Shown in pieces: positions 31,790 through 40,783 of a stretch of DNA of 64,000 nt. Below the pieces are notes generated by a model. It had not been told where the DNA came from, searched no databases, and saw only the letters and a list, made by a program, of their open reading frames with translations. The translations under genes were made by a program, and so were the position numbers. Numbering within the stretch: the stretch's first letter is position 1; each line of letters opens with the position of its first letter. This DNA is from Bacteroidales bacterium. GTDB taxonomy: Bacteria; Bacteroidota; Bacteroidia; Bacteroidales; F082. Location: assembly GCA_019454985.1 (NCBI GenBank), contig JACFNF010000008.1:62001-126000 (forward strand), given 5' to 3'.

Positions 31790-32119
31790 ATGACAACAAT
31801 GAGAAACTCCGTACAATTGATCGGACATGCAGGCAAAGATCCTGAAGTAAAAACCATCCTGAACGACCGCAAAATGGCGCGGTTTTCGCTCGCAACCAAT
31901 GATTATTACACCAACAACAAAGGCGAGCGTGTAGAACAAACCCACTGGCATCAGATTACGGCCTGGGGGAAAATAGCCGAAATCGTTGAAAAAGAAGTCG
32001 CAAAAGGAAAGCAGATTTTGGTAAGCGGCAAGCTGAGTACCAACAACTGGGAAGACAAAGACGGCAACAAACGCTACAGCGTTGAAGTGCTTGCCAACGA
32101 AATTGCCGTTTTTTCATAG
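31790..32119 (+). CDS. Short single-stranded DNA-binding protein (tail-less SSB 1)
   Basis: 109 residues, one OB-fold of the bacterial SSB family: NSVQLIGHAGKDPEVK, ARFSLATNDYY, HWHQITAWGKIAEIVEKEV, KGKQILVSGKL. It ends at EIAVFS, right after the OB-fold; the disordered linker and acidic DDDIPF-like tip of the housekeeping SSB are absent. Such short forms bind ssDNA but do not recruit the usual partners; B. subtilis SsbB, used in competence, is a comparable case. An alternative ATG three codons in (31799) is possible. Followed after 55 bases by a second, diverged copy and then comF. Confidence 0.9.
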   Translation: MTTMRNSVQLIGHAGKDPEVKTILNDRKMARFSLATNDYYTNNKGERVEQTHWHQITAWGKIAEIVEKEVAKGKQILVSGKLSTNNWEDKDGNKRYSVEVLANEIAVFS

Positions 32120-32174
32120 CGCGTACCAAAACCTACTCTTTCACTTTATTTACAACGATTAAACTACAATAATC

Positions 32175-32516
32175 ATGAATACTACAGAAAACACCCTCAA
32201 GCTCATTGGCAGGCCCGGTAACCAACCTACCATCAAATATTTTGAAAACAACGGAATGTTAGCCCGATTCTCGTTTTTCACTCTCGAAAAAGTGTTGCAA
32301 GACGATGGCAGCACGCGTTGGAAAACCAAGTGGCACAATGTTGTTGCCTGGGGAAAAGTGGCCGAGGAAGTCAGCCGACAGGTGAAAAAAGGTGTCAAAA
32401 TGGTGATTGTTGGCAAAACCAATGAGGAAAAATACACGGATAACAAAGGCGTTGTTCGCACAACACAGGAAATTGTGCTCTATAACCTCTCGGTTTTGGA
32501 TAAAGAACCTGCATAA
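32175..32516 (+). CDS. Short single-stranded DNA-binding protein (tail-less SSB 2)
   Basis: 113 residues, a second OB-fold SSB: NTLKLIGRPGNQPTIKYF, ARFSFFTLEKV, KWHNVVAWGKVAEEVSRQV, KGVKMVIVGKT. It is clearly related to the gene before it (shared WHxxxAWGK block) but well diverged, so this is an old duplication. It too ends just after the OB-fold (SVLDKEPA) without an acidic tip. The two could form heterodimers or hetero-tetramers. Probably cotranscribed with the first copy from 31739; a hairpin terminator follows. Confidence 0.88.
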   Translation: MNTTENTLKLIGRPGNQPTIKYFENNGMLARFSFFTLEKVLQDDGSTRWKTKWHNVVAWGKVAEEVSRQVKKGVKMVIVGKTNEEKYTDNKGVVRTTQEIVLYNLSVLDKEPA

Positions 32517-32540
32517 GGTAACGGATAGCGGGTTTAAAAT

Positions 32541-32575
32541 CAAGGCCGGCCACATCAAAGGTCGGCCTTGTTGCA
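32541..32575 (+). terminator. Terminator after the ssb pair
   Basis: Stem CAAGGCCG / CGGCCTTG (32541-32570) with a 14-base loop that can extend the pairing, then a T-rich stretch. Confidence 0.65.
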
Positions 32576-32604
32576 TTTTGCTTGCATCCGTTTTTTGGAG
32601 CATC

Positions 32605-32612
32605 TATCTTTG
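32605..32612 (+). promoter_or_regulatory. -7 box TATCTTTG for comF
   Basis: Exact TAnnTTTG, 27 bases before the GTG start at 32640, which supports that start over TTG codons further upstream. Confidence 0.5.
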
Positions 32613-32639
32613 CCCGGATTACCAAAACCGGTTTGGAAG

Positions 32640-33332
32640 GTGAAACGCATTTTCAATTTGTTTTTATCGCTGCTCTACCCGGAGGTTTGCGCTGCCTGCG
32701 GAGCCCTGCTCCAGCACGATGAAAAGGTTGTCTGCCTGAGCTGTCAATATTTGGCTCCAAAGACAGGCTACGAAAATGTGGGCGATAATCCGGTTGCCCG
32801 TATCTTTTGGGGCAGGGTTCATCTTCATGCGGCAAGCGCCACTTTTTTCTTCGCTAAAAAAGGCCGTATTCAACACCTTATCCACGAGCTGAAATACAAA
32901 GGCAATCAGGAGGCCGGCTTATTTTTAGGCGAAGAAATGGGAAAAGCCTTGCATCAGTCAGCATTTTTCAGCGATATTGACGTTCTGATTCCTGTGCCTT
33001 TGCATCCAAAAAAAGTCAAAGTCAGGGGCTACAATCAAAGTGAAATCATTGCAAAAGGCATGATGCGTCACCTTCCGGCTTCCCTCAGCACTCATCATTT
33101 GGTGCGTGCCGTAGCCACCGAAACCCAAACCAAAAAGTCGCGCGAAGCCCGCTGGAAAAACGTGAAAGACATCTTTGTGGTGAACAGAGCAGAAGAACTT
33201 GCCGGAAAACACCTGTTGCTGATTGACGATGTGATCACCACCGGGAGTACCATAGAAGCCTGCGCACAAAAACTTTTAGAGATACCGGGCGTCAAAGTGA
33301 GCGTAGCTGCCGCTGCATGCGCTGTAAACTAA
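32640..33332 (+). CDS. ComF family protein (phosphoribosyltransferase fold)
   Basis: 230 residues from GTG 32640, preceded by GGAAGG and lying downstream of a -7 box; a TTG-initiated extension to 32568 would include the promoter. N-terminal zinc-binding cysteines (EVCAACGALL, VVCLSCQ), then a PRTase domain with the PRPP loop LLLIDDVITTGSTIEAC and RGYNQSEIIAKG. In competent bacteria ComF helps internalised ssDNA reach recombination. Here it directly follows two short SSBs, which fits a role in DNA uptake, although many ComF homologues occur in bacteria not known to be competent. It overlaps the next convergent stop by 4 bases. Confidence 0.9.
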   Translation: MKRIFNLFLSLLYPEVCAACGALLQHDEKVVCLSCQYLAPKTGYENVGDNPVARIFWGRVHLHAASATFFFAKKGRIQHLIHELKYKGNQEAGLFLGEEMGKALHQSAFFSDIDVLIPVPLHPKKVKVRGYNQSEIIAKGMMRHLPASLSTHHLVRAVATETQTKKSREARWKNVKDIFVVNRAEELAGKHLLLIDDVITTGSTIEACAQKLLEIPGVKVSVAAAACAVN

Positions 33333-34378
33333 ATCCACTCTGGCCGAAAGCGAAGCCAAAAGAAAGTGAAAAGATTGCTTAAAAAAAGAAGGAATATCAA
33401 CCAAAGAAACCATTGCAGCGGATACTGGCTCCTGTAAAGCCAGGTAGAGAGATTCCCAATAAGAAGCCACTGAAATACATATACCTGCGTAACATGTTTA
33501 CCGTTCCAAGCTAACCACCGACCTTCGATACCCAGGTTGTTTCCACGCACAAGCAAATGAATAAGAATCAACTCCCAAAGAACGAAGCATAAGTTCCAGA
33601 GAGCATGTATAAACGAATGATGGTAGTAGTCTTGAAGCACAATGGCCGAAGAAAATCCAAAGTCAAAGCTCGAAAGCAAAACAAGCGTTAACAGCAAAAG
33701 AGCACCCCATTGAACCTCCTGCCGCGCAAAAAATACAGCAGTGCTGTCCCATACAATTTTTGCAATCACGCCTGCAATGGGATAAGCCCCCCAGGGAAGA
33801 AGCGGAAAATAAGACCAACTGTAGTTGCCATAAAAAAAGGCCAAAAAGTACTTTATCCATTCATTATTACCCACGTAAACAGGTAGGTAGGAGTTTAATG
33901 AGGCAAGAGTAAAAAAGCTAAGAGCCCATAATGCCGTATTTTGTGCAAATAGTTTAACCAACAAGCTACACAAAATCAGGCTCAATCCGGCAAGAAAAAA
34001 GATATCAACTCCGAAAAGGTAATCCGGTATATGTGTACTAAGATTCCCGCTAGCTGTTTTGATGAAAAGGTGAGCATTAAGCCCGATATTGAGCAAAAAG
34101 CCCCAAGCCAGCAATTTAAGACCCCGTTTCAGGAGGCATTTTTTCACATTTCCCTGAAAGGCAAAAAAACCCATCAAAAACATGAAAACAGGTGCCGCCG
34201 GCGGGCCGCCCAAGAACAAGCTCAACTTGCCAGCTACACCTTCATACCATTCGGGAATGGCAAAAAGCTCGGTAAGATGCACCTGTATCATCAATACCAC
34301 TGCAATACCTTTTGCTATATCGGCCGTCATCCAACGAAAATTTTTAATCTTTTGGCCGGAAATAGGAACAATGCTCAC
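33329..34378 (-). CDS. Membrane acyltransferase (HGSNAT/DUF1624-like)
   Basis: 349 residues, about ten membrane helices, almost no soluble part. The N-terminal motif WMTADIAKGIAVVLMIQVHL is typical of the heparan-alpha-glucosaminide N-acetyltransferase / DUF1624 branch of membrane acyltransferases: an Asp-Ile-x-Lys-Gly-Ile start and a membrane-embedded His. APVFMFLMGFFAFQG and LLAWGFLLNIGLN also fit. It probably acetylates a sugar at the inner membrane; the acceptor is unknown. It stands alone with a -7 box at 34399. Confidence 0.75.
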   Translation of the reverse strand: MSIVPISGQKIKNFRWMTADIAKGIAVVLMIQVHLTELFAIPEWYEGVAGKLSLFLGGPPAAPVFMFLMGFFAFQGNVKKCLLKRGLKLLAWGFLLNIGLNAHLFIKTASGNLSTHIPDYLFGVDIFFLAGLSLILCSLLVKLFAQNTALWALSFFTLASLNSYLPVYVGNNEWIKYFLAFFYGNYSWSYFPLLPWGAYPIAGVIAKIVWDSTAVFFARQEVQWGALLLLTLVLLSSFDFGFSSAIVLQDYYHHSFIHALWNLCFVLWELILIHLLVRGNNLGIEGRWLAWNGKHVTQVYVFQWLLIGNLSTWLYRSQYPLQWFLWLIFLLFLSNLFTFFWLRFRPEWI

Positions 34379-34398
34379 CCCTTTAATTGTATTTTGTA

Positions 34399-34406
34399 CA
34401 AACTTA
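34399..34406 (-). promoter_or_regulatory. -7 box TAAGTTTG for membrane acyltransferase gene
   Basis: Exact TAnnTTTG on the minus strand, 20 bases before ATG 34378. Confidence 0.45.
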
Positions 34407-34493
34407 TTGCTATTTCATTAAAGCCAAATCAATGCTTAAAATCTTGTACCGAATTGCATAAAAACTGTAAAAACACAAGACGTTGGAAGTCAT

Positions 34494-34501
34494 TACCTTT
34501 G
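34494..34501 (+). promoter_or_regulatory. -7 box TACCTTTG for T9SS cargo gene
   Basis: Exact TAnnTTTG, 20 bases before ATG 34522; it rules out the in-frame TTG at 34483 as the start. Confidence 0.5.
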
Positions 34502-34521
34502 CGGCATCAAAATTTATTTCA

Positions 34522-35313
34522 ATGAAAGTATCCTTTTCCATTGGCATAGCTGTCATCCTTTTTTTTGTGAATTGGCCGACAGTCCATGCACAAATTACGC
34601 CCGAAACCACCTATTCCTATTCGGGAACTTACACTGAACTGTCTTTTTCGGGCACAAAATTTTTTCTGATGGATGTGGGAGCGTCCCAATGTCGCATCTA
34701 CAATCAAAACCACAGCCTGTGGAAAACCATCAATCTCTCCATTCCGGCCAACAACTATCTTTTTGACATTAAATATGTATCGGAGGGTTTGTTTACAACC
34801 GATAACGGCCTTTGTTTGACATATTTTTTCTATTCTTACAACGAAGCAGGCCAATATTACAGCTATAATGCCAAAATCATCCGCGAAAATGGCACGGTTT
34901 TACTCAATCTTCCCGGCTGCCAGTATTTGTATATCCACACTCTGGCCGATGGAAGCTCTAAATTAGTTGCTTATCTGTATGATTACTCCGTTACGCCATA
35001 CAGCATTCAAACGGCAGTTTACAACCTTCCGGGCACGCAGATTTCGCTCAATGAATCTCATGCTGGTCAAATGCCGGCCTGGCCAAATCCGGCCACTGAT
35101 TTTATTCAGATTCCTTATCATCTTTCCGCTAACACACAAGGCGCTCTCATTCGCTTTTTCGATGTGAACGGACGAGAGTTATGGGTAAAAACGCTCGAAC
35201 AACCGGCAGGAGTATTATCTATTCCCGTGGTTTCCTATCCGCGCGGCACTTATTTCTATCGCATTGAAACACCCAATCAACCTGCTTTCGTTTCAAAGAT
35301 TGTACTTAACTAA
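34522..35313 (+). CDS. T9SS-secreted protein of unknown function
   Basis: 263 residues from ATG 34522. Signal peptide (MKVSFSIGIAVILFFVNWPTVHA). Residues 25-185 are rich in Tyr, Asn and Gly with repeated short strands and have no recognised domain. The C-terminus, from MPAWPNPATDFIQI to FVSKIVLN, is a T9SS type A sorting domain (FDVNGRELWVK, YPRGTYFYRIET). A small surface or secreted protein exported via SprA; the role is unknown. Single gene. Confidence 0.8.
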   Translation: MKVSFSIGIAVILFFVNWPTVHAQITPETTYSYSGTYTELSFSGTKFFLMDVGASQCRIYNQNHSLWKTINLSIPANNYLFDIKYVSEGLFTTDNGLCLTYFFYSYNEAGQYYSYNAKIIRENGTVLLNLPGCQYLYIHTLADGSSKLVAYLYDYSVTPYSIQTAVYNLPGTQISLNESHAGQMPAWPNPATDFIQIPYHLSANTQGALIRFFDVNGRELWVKTLEQPAGVLSIPVVSYPRGTYFYRIETPNQPAFVSKIVLN

Positions 35314-35384
35314 AACGCAATAAATCAATTCCAATCAAAACTTGTGCGATTTTTTCTTCATCTTTGCATCAAAGCATGCCCATT

Positions 35385-35819
35385 ATGAAAAAATCCATTG
35401 CACTTGTAGCCCACGACAATCGTAAAAGCGACCTGTCGGAATGGGTGAAGCACAATCGTGAAAAACTATCGGGTCATCGGTTTTTTGCAACCGGCACCAC
35501 CGGCAGCCTGATCAAAGAAGTTTTGGACAATGTTGTGTGCCTCAAATCAGGGCCTTTGGGCGGCGACCAGCAATTGGGCGCAATGATTGCCGAAGGCAAG
35601 ATTGACATGATGATCTTTTTCTGGGATCCGATGACAAGTCAGCCGCACGATGTGGATGTAAAAGCGCTGCTGCGTATGTCAGTGCTCTACAATATTCCCA
35701 CCGCAAGCAACCGGTCAACCGCCGATTTTCTCATCACCTCCACCTTGTTTTCCGATGAAACTTATGTACCGCTCCGCAAAGACTATTCAACGTATTTGAA
35801 CCGTCACCATGGTCAATAG
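35385..35819 (+). CDS. mgsA: Methylglyoxal synthase
   Basis: 144 residues from ATG 35385 (ATG 35376 is an alternative). It converts dihydroxyacetone phosphate to methylglyoxal and phosphate, a bypass used when sugar phosphates build up. It matches E. coli MgsA over its full length: IALVAHDNRK with the active His, FATGTTGSLI, SGPLGGDQQLGA (catalytic Asp), IDMMIFFWDPM, PHDVDVKALLR and IPTASNRSTADFLI. Single gene between two unrelated ones. Confidence 0.95.
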   Translation: MKKSIALVAHDNRKSDLSEWVKHNREKLSGHRFFATGTTGSLIKEVLDNVVCLKSGPLGGDQQLGAMIAEGKIDMMIFFWDPMTSQPHDVDVKALLRMSVLYNIPTASNRSTADFLITSTLFSDETYVPLRKDYSTYLNRHHGQ

Positions 35820-35872
35820 CCTTTGAAAATCATTTGTTTAAAGAAGGTTTAGCGGCTTTCGCCCAGTTTTAC

Positions 35873-35880
35873 TACATTTG
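35873..35880 (+). promoter_or_regulatory. -7 box TACATTTG for the cysQ-cysD-cysN cluster
   Basis: Exact TAnnTTTG, 89 bases before the preferred cysQ ATG and 41 before the first possible ATG (35922). Confidence 0.5.
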
Positions 35881-35969
35881 CGGCCATTCCGGAGCAAAAT
35901 TATTACTTTTTTTCAGCCCGGATGATGAAACGACATAATGTACTCTTCAACAAACTCAACACAACTGCC

Positions 35970-36815
35970 ATGAAACCAATTGACTTATCCCAGCATTACG
36001 ACAACATTGTCAGAGCGGCGATTGATGCCGGCACAGCAATTCTGGAAGTTTATGCCACCGATTTCAGGGTTGACTTCAAGCAAGACAACAGCCCTTTGAC
36101 GCTGGCCGACACCAAGGCCAACGATATCATCATCAAGACTTTAGAAAGCACTGGTTTGCCTTACGTCAGTGAGGAGACTCAATTTTCCGCTTATCACGTG
36201 CGCGAAAACTGGTCGCGTTTCTGGTTGGTTGACCCGCTTGATGGCACCAAAGAATTTGTCAACCGTAACGGTGAGTTCAGTGTGAATATCGGGCTGATCG
36301 AAAATCAGAAGCCGGTGATGGGTGTCATTTATGCCCCCGTGAACGATATTTTATATTTCAGCGATGAAAATGGCGCCTGGAAATTAGAATATGCCAAAGG
36401 CTTAGTATTGGCCAATCCCGGCCTGGCCCATCTGAAACGTCAGGCATCAAAATTGCCGTTATCACGCAAAACGAACGATTTTACGATTGTTGTCAGCCGT
36501 TCGCACCTGAACCCCGAAACGACGGAATATATCAACAAATCCAAACGTCATCACGACAGCATCCGCATTGTTTCGCGCGGCAGCTCATTGAAAATGTGTA
36601 TGATCGCCGAAGGGAATGCCGACGTTTATCCGCGTTTCGGACTGACGTCGGAATGGGATACTGCTGCCGGTCATGCCATCGTTTTGGCCGCCGGCGGAAA
36701 AGTGGTTCAGTTTGACAATCGCCAGACCGAACTTGTTTACAACAATCCCGACCTGCAAAATCCATCGTTCATTGCTTTTTCGGCCCAGGCCAAAGACCAA
36801 TATGAAGCGATGTAG
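35970..36815 (+). CDS. cysQ: 3'(2'),5'-bisphosphate nucleotidase
   Basis: 281 residues from ATG 35970, where similarity to CysQ begins; ATG 35922 or 35925 would add about 15 residues of no known similarity. It removes the 3'-phosphate of PAP (and acts on PAPS), clearing the by-product of PAPS use. Mg-dependent inositol-phosphatase fold: DNSPLTLADTKAN, the metal motif WLVDPLDGTKEF, GVIYAPVND and the C-terminal SEWDTAAGHAIVLAAGG. First gene of a sulfate-activation cluster with cysD and cysN. Confidence 0.93.
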   Translation: MKPIDLSQHYDNIVRAAIDAGTAILEVYATDFRVDFKQDNSPLTLADTKANDIIIKTLESTGLPYVSEETQFSAYHVRENWSRFWLVDPLDGTKEFVNRNGEFSVNIGLIENQKPVMGVIYAPVNDILYFSDENGAWKLEYAKGLVLANPGLAHLKRQASKLPLSRKTNDFTIVVSRSHLNPETTEYINKSKRHHDSIRIVSRGSSLKMCMIAEGNADVYPRFGLTSEWDTAAGHAIVLAAGGKVVQFDNRQTELVYNNPDLQNPSFIAFSAQAKDQYEAM

Positions 36816-36863
36816 AACAATCATATTTAAAACAGAAAAAATCCCTGCAATTCCCATTAGCGC

Positions 36864-37775
36864 ATGATAAACAACCTGACTTTAAACAACCTGCGGGAGC
36901 TCGAAGCCGAAGCCATCCACATCATCCGCGAGGTGGCCGCCTCATTTGAAAAACCAGTGATGCTCTATTCCATAGGAAAAGACAGCTCAGTGATGGTGAG
37001 GCTGGCCGAGAAAGCTTTCTTTCCCGGAAAAGTGCCCTTTCCGCTCATGCACATTGACAGCAAATGGAAATTCAGGGAGATGATTACCTTTCGCGATCAT
37101 TATGCCCGCGAAAACAATTGGGATTTGATTGTGGAATATAACCGCGAGGGCTTTGAGAGCGGCATAGGGCCATTCTCCCACGGAAGCAAGGTGCATACCG
37201 ATGTGATGAAAACCCAGGCCTTGCTGCAGGCTTTGGACAAGCATCGTTTTGATGCAGCTTTTGGCGGTGCACGTCGCGACGAGGAGAAATCGCGTGCCAA
37301 AGAACGAATTTTTAGTTTCCGCGACCGGTTTCATCAATGGGATCCAAAAAACCAACGCCCCGAACTTTGGGACATCTATAACGCCCGTGTTCATAAAGGC
37401 GAATCTATCCGCGTTTTTCCTCTCAGCAACTGGACTGAGCTCGACATCTGGCAGTATATCCGATTGGAAAACATCCCCATCGTACCGCTTTATTTTGCCA
37501 AAGAAAGACCTGTTGTGGAAATTGACGGCAACCTCATTCTGGCCGATGACGACCGTATGCCACCCGAACTGGCTGCAAAAGCCAAGATGCGCAAGGTGAG
37601 GTTTCGTACGCTCGGATGCTATCCACTCACCGGCGCCATTGAATCAGAAGCCGATACCATCGAAAAAATTGTCGAAGAAATGATGACCGTCACCAAAAGC
37701 GAGCGCACCACACGTGTCATTGACTTCGACCAGGAAGGCAGCATGGAACAGAAAAAACGCGAAGGTTATTTCTAA
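36864..37775 (+). CDS. cysD: Sulfate adenylyltransferase subunit 2
   Basis: 303 residues, the usual CysD length. With CysN it makes APS from ATP and sulfate. It belongs to the PP-loop ATP pyrophosphatases: SIGKDS at 36-41, then [36 protein letters not shown] and the C-terminal [16 protein letters not shown]. It starts 48 bases after cysQ and ends 43 bases before cysN, so the three are probably one transcript. No cysH, cysJI or transporter gene is adjacent, so the use of the activated sulfate (reduction or sulfation) is not shown by the window. Confidence 0.97.
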   Translation: MINNLTLNNLRELEAEAIHIIREVAASFEKPVMLYSIGKDSSVMVRLAEKAFFPGKVPFPLMHIDSKWKFREMITFRDHYARENNWDLIVEYNREGFESGIGPFSHGSKVHTDVMKTQALLQALDKHRFDAAFGGARRDEEKSRAKERIFSFRDRFHQWDPKNQRPELWDIYNARVHKGESIRVFPLSNWTELDIWQYIRLENIPIVPLYFAKERPVVEIDGNLILADDDRMPPELAAKAKMRKVRFRTLGCYPLTGAIESEADTIEKIVEEMMTVTKSERTTRVIDFDQEGSMEQKKREGYF

Positions 37776-37818
37776 GCCTGCGAAGGATGAATTAAAGCAA
37801 ATCAAGACGTAAAGGAAA

Positions 37819-39747
37819 ATGAGCCAACACACTGATATTCAATCTTTTCTTGATCATGACCAAAAAAAAGACCTGCTCCGTTTGCTCTCGGCCGGATCGG
37901 TGGACGACGGAAAATCAACCCTCATCGGCAGACTTCTCTTCGATAGTAAAAAAATTTACGAAGACCAGCTTTCGGCCCTTGAACGCGACAGCAAGCGCAT
38001 TGGCCATGCCGGTGACCAGATTGATTACGCCCTGCTGCTCGATGGTTTGAAAGCCGAACGTGAACAAGGCATCACTATTGATGTGGCATACCGTTATTTT
38101 TCGACCAGCAAACGCAAATTTATTATTGCTGACACTCCGGGGCATGAGCAATACACCCGCAACATGGTTACCGGAGCCAGCACAGCCAACTTAGCCATCA
38201 TTCTTATTGATGCCCGCAAAGGCGTAATTACCCAAACCCGTAGGCACACCTTTCTGGTTTCACTTCTGGGTATAAAACATATTGTGCTGGCTGTCAATAA
38301 AATGGATTTGGTTGGATACGACAAGGAAGTGTTTGATTCCATTTGCAACGATTACAAAAACTTCGTCACCCCGTTGGGTATTCCCGATATTTATTTCATT
38401 CCTCTGTCGGCGCTCAATGGCGACAATGTGGTGGAGAATTCGGAAAAAATGCCCTGGTATCATGGAAAGAACCTGCTTCAATTTCTCGAAGAGGTACATA
38501 TAGGCTCCGATCGCAACTTCGACGATTTCAGGTTTCCGGTTCAGTTTGTGCTTCGCCCAACCCTCGATTTCAGGGGATTTTCGGGCAAAATTGCCTCGGG
38601 TATCCTTCGTAAAGGCGATCAGGTGATGGCTTTGCCTTCGCGCAAGACTAGCAGCGTGACACGCATCATCACCTCCAACGGAGATGCCGACTATGCTTTT
38701 CCGCCTCAGGCTGTTACAGTTACTTTGGCCGATGAAATTGATATTTCGCGCGGCGACATGATTGTGCTTCCCGAAAACCAACCCCGCTGCGATCGCCAGT
38801 TTGAGGCCATGTTGGTGTGGATGGACGAAACAAAGATGGATCCTTACGCACAGTTTTATATCAAACACACTACTAACAGCACCCGCGCCCGCATTGATCT
38901 GGTGCGCTATCAGGTGGATGTAAACACCCACGAACAAAGCACGACGGATGCACTTTCGCTCAACGAAATCGGTCGGGTTGTCATCACCACCAACAAGCCT
39001 TTATTTTTCGATCCCTATCAAAAAAACCATGCTACCGGTTCTTTTGTGCTGATTGATCCCATCACACACAACACCTGTGCGGCAGGTATGATCATTGACA
39101 AGATGAATCCGGCCGATTTGCATTCGCGTATCAGCGAGCCTGAGCTGAAAAAGCTTGTCGAGGGCGGAAAAAGCCTGATCAGTCAGCAGGAGCTCACTGC
39201 CCGCTACCGCCAGAAAGGCGTCACCATTTGGATTACAGGGCTTCATGGAAGCGGGAAAAATATGCTGGCTTTCTCCCTCGAACGTCGGCTTTTCGACTTA
39301 GGCGCAACAGTTGTCCTGCTCGATGGCAGCACCGTGCGCAGCGGCCTTACCCGTGAACTCGATTATTCGCCTGCCGACCGGGCCGAGCAGCTTCGACGCG
39401 TGGCATATATCAGCAAAATCCTGAACGATCAGGGCATCATCACCATTTGTTCGTTTATCTCGGCTAGGGATGATATTCGTAAGCAAATTGCACAAATTAT
39501 AGGCATTGAACGGTTTATGATGATCTATATGGACGCTGACCTCCAATATTGCCGCAACAACAAACCGGAGCTGTACGAAAAAGCCGAGGCCGGACTGTTA
39601 AGCCAATTGCCCGGATATGATTTAGTGTATGAAGTCCCCAATGATGCCGTTTTTGACCTGAAGCCTGAAAATCTGAATGAAAATATTGACCGGATTGTGG
39701 ATTATCTCAGCGAAAAGGCTGTTTTCCCGGCTGATATCAACGAGTAA
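37819..39747 (+). CDS. cysN: Sulfate adenylyltransferase subunit 1 with C-terminal, degenerate APS-kinase domain
   Basis: 642 residues. Residues 20-440 are the GTPase subunit: P-loop GSVDDGKST (26-33), [25 protein letters not shown] and two beta-barrel domains. Residues 470-642 are a CysC-like APS kinase, as in CysNC fusions, but key places differ: the P-loop is GLHGSGKN (474-481) with N481 where Ser/Thr should bind Mg-[12 protein letters not shown] replaces [18 protein letters not shown] replaces FISPYRxxR; and [13 protein letters not shown] replaces the KGLYxKARxGE stretch. The GTPase part looks fully active; the kinase part may be inactive or changed in role. No separate cysC is in the window. 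Confidence 0.92.
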   Translation: MSQHTDIQSFLDHDQKKDLLRLLSAGSVDDGKSTLIGRLLFDSKKIYEDQLSALERDSKRIGHAGDQIDYALLLDGLKAEREQGITIDVAYRYFSTSKRKFIIADTPGHEQYTRNMVTGASTANLAIILIDARKGVITQTRRHTFLVSLLGIKHIVLAVNKMDLVGYDKEVFDSICNDYKNFVTPLGIPDIYFIPLSALNGDNVVENSEKMPWYHGKNLLQFLEEVHIGSDRNFDDFRFPVQFVLRPTLDFRGFSGKIASGILRKGDQVMALPSRKTSSVTRIITSNGDADYAFPPQAVTVTLADEIDISRGDMIVLPENQPRCDRQFEAMLVWMDETKMDPYAQFYIKHTTNSTRARIDLVRYQVDVNTHEQSTTDALSLNEIGRVVITTNKPLFFDPYQKNHATGSFVLIDPITHNTCAAGMIIDKMNPADLHSRISEPELKKLVEGGKSLISQQELTARYRQKGVTIWITGLHGSGKNMLAFSLERRLFDLGATVVLLDGSTVRSGLTRELDYSPADRAEQLRRVAYISKILNDQGIITICSFISARDDIRKQIAQIIGIERFMMIYMDADLQYCRNNKPELYEKAEAGLLSQLPGYDLVYEVPNDAVFDLKPENLNENIDRIVDYLSEKAVFPADINE

Positions 39748-39763
39748 TCTGATCGAAAAAGAG

Positions 39764-39771
39764 TAAATTTG
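39764..39771 (+). promoter_or_regulatory. -7 box TAAATTTG for deoxyhypusine-synthase-like gene
   Basis: Exact TAnnTTTG, 18 bases before ATG 39790; this makes the TTG at 39769 an unlikely start. Confidence 0.5.
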
Positions 39772-39789
39772 CAAAAAAATCATTGTCTT

Positions 39790-40770
39790 ATGAATACCAC
39801 TAAAGGACCTGTATCGCAGTTTATCGAACACCATTACCGCCATTTCAATGCTGCTGCCCTGATGGATGCAGCCAAAGGATACGAAACACATCTTGCCGAG
39901 GGCGGAAAAATGATGATCACCTTAGCCGGCGCCATGAGCACAGCCGAGCTTGGTATTTCGTTAGCCGAAATGATCCGGCACGATAAAGTGCACATCATTT
40001 CGTGTACGGGAGCCAATCTGGAAGAAGACCTGATGAACTTAGTGGCACACAAACATTACAAACGGGTGCCACACTACCGCGACCTCAGTCCAAAAGAAGA
40101 GTGGGAACTGCTCGAACAGGGCTACAACCGCGTTACAGATACCTGTATTCCCGAAGAAGAAGCTTTCCGCAAGCTTCAAAAGCATATCCATGAGCTTTGG
40201 AAAGATGCCAATGCCAAAGGAGAGCGTTTCTTCCCGCACGAATTTATGTATAAACTGCTTCTTTCCGGTGTTTTGGAACAATACTATGAGATTGACCCCA
40301 AGCACTCGTGGATGCTGGCAGCTGCCGAAAAAAACCTCCCCATCGTTGTCCCCGGCTGGGAAGACAGCACCATGGGCAATATCTTCTCGTCCTATGTGGT
40401 GAAAGGCGAAATCAAAAGTACTACCGTCAAAGGCGGCATTGATTATATGGTGTGGCTTACCGATTGGTACCGGAAAAACTCAGGCGGCAAAGGCGTTGGT
40501 TTCTTCCAGATTGGCGGAGGCATTGCCGGCGACTTCCCCATTTGTGTTGTGCCGATGATGTATCAGGACCTGGGATGGAAAGATGTGCCGTTCTGGTCGT
40601 ATTTCTGCCAAATCTCAGATTCAACAACCAGTTATGGCTCCTATTCGGGTGCCGTTCCCAACGAGAAAATCACCTGGGGGAAACTCGATATCCATACGCC
40701 AAAATTCATCGTCGAGTCGGATGCCACCATCGTTGCACCGCTTATTTTTGCCTGGCTGCTGGGATATTAA
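39790..40770 (+). CDS. Deoxyhypusine synthase family protein
   Basis: 326 residues from ATG 39790. The NAD-dependent deoxyhypusine synthase fold is clear: LAGAMSTAELGISLAEMIR, the NAD loop ISCTGANLEEDLMNLV, VPGWEDSTMGNIF, GGGIAGDF and KITWGKLDI, in which the lysine corresponds to the catalytic lysine of eukaryotic DHS. Bacteria have no eIF5A, so bacterial members are thought to join polyamine aminobutyl groups to small-molecule acceptors (homospermidine or guanidino-polyamine synthesis). It follows cysN closely but has its own promoter box. Family certain, substrate unknown. Confidence 0.88.
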   Translation: MNTTKGPVSQFIEHHYRHFNAAALMDAAKGYETHLAEGGKMMITLAGAMSTAELGISLAEMIRHDKVHIISCTGANLEEDLMNLVAHKHYKRVPHYRDLSPKEEWELLEQGYNRVTDTCIPEEEAFRKLQKHIHELWKDANAKGERFFPHEFMYKLLLSGVLEQYYEIDPKHSWMLAAAEKNLPIVVPGWEDSTMGNIFSSYVVKGEIKSTTVKGGIDYMVWLTDWYRKNSGGKGVGFFQIGGGIAGDFPICVVPMMYQDLGWKDVPFWSYFCQISDSTTSYGSYSGAVPNEKITWGKLDIHTPKFIVESDATIVAPLIFAWLLGY

Positions 40771-40783
40771 GCCCTTCTTCGCA

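Noticed and set aside
38260..38937. 225-codon minus-strand frame inside cysN
   Set aside because: Antisense shadow of a gene with full family motifs.
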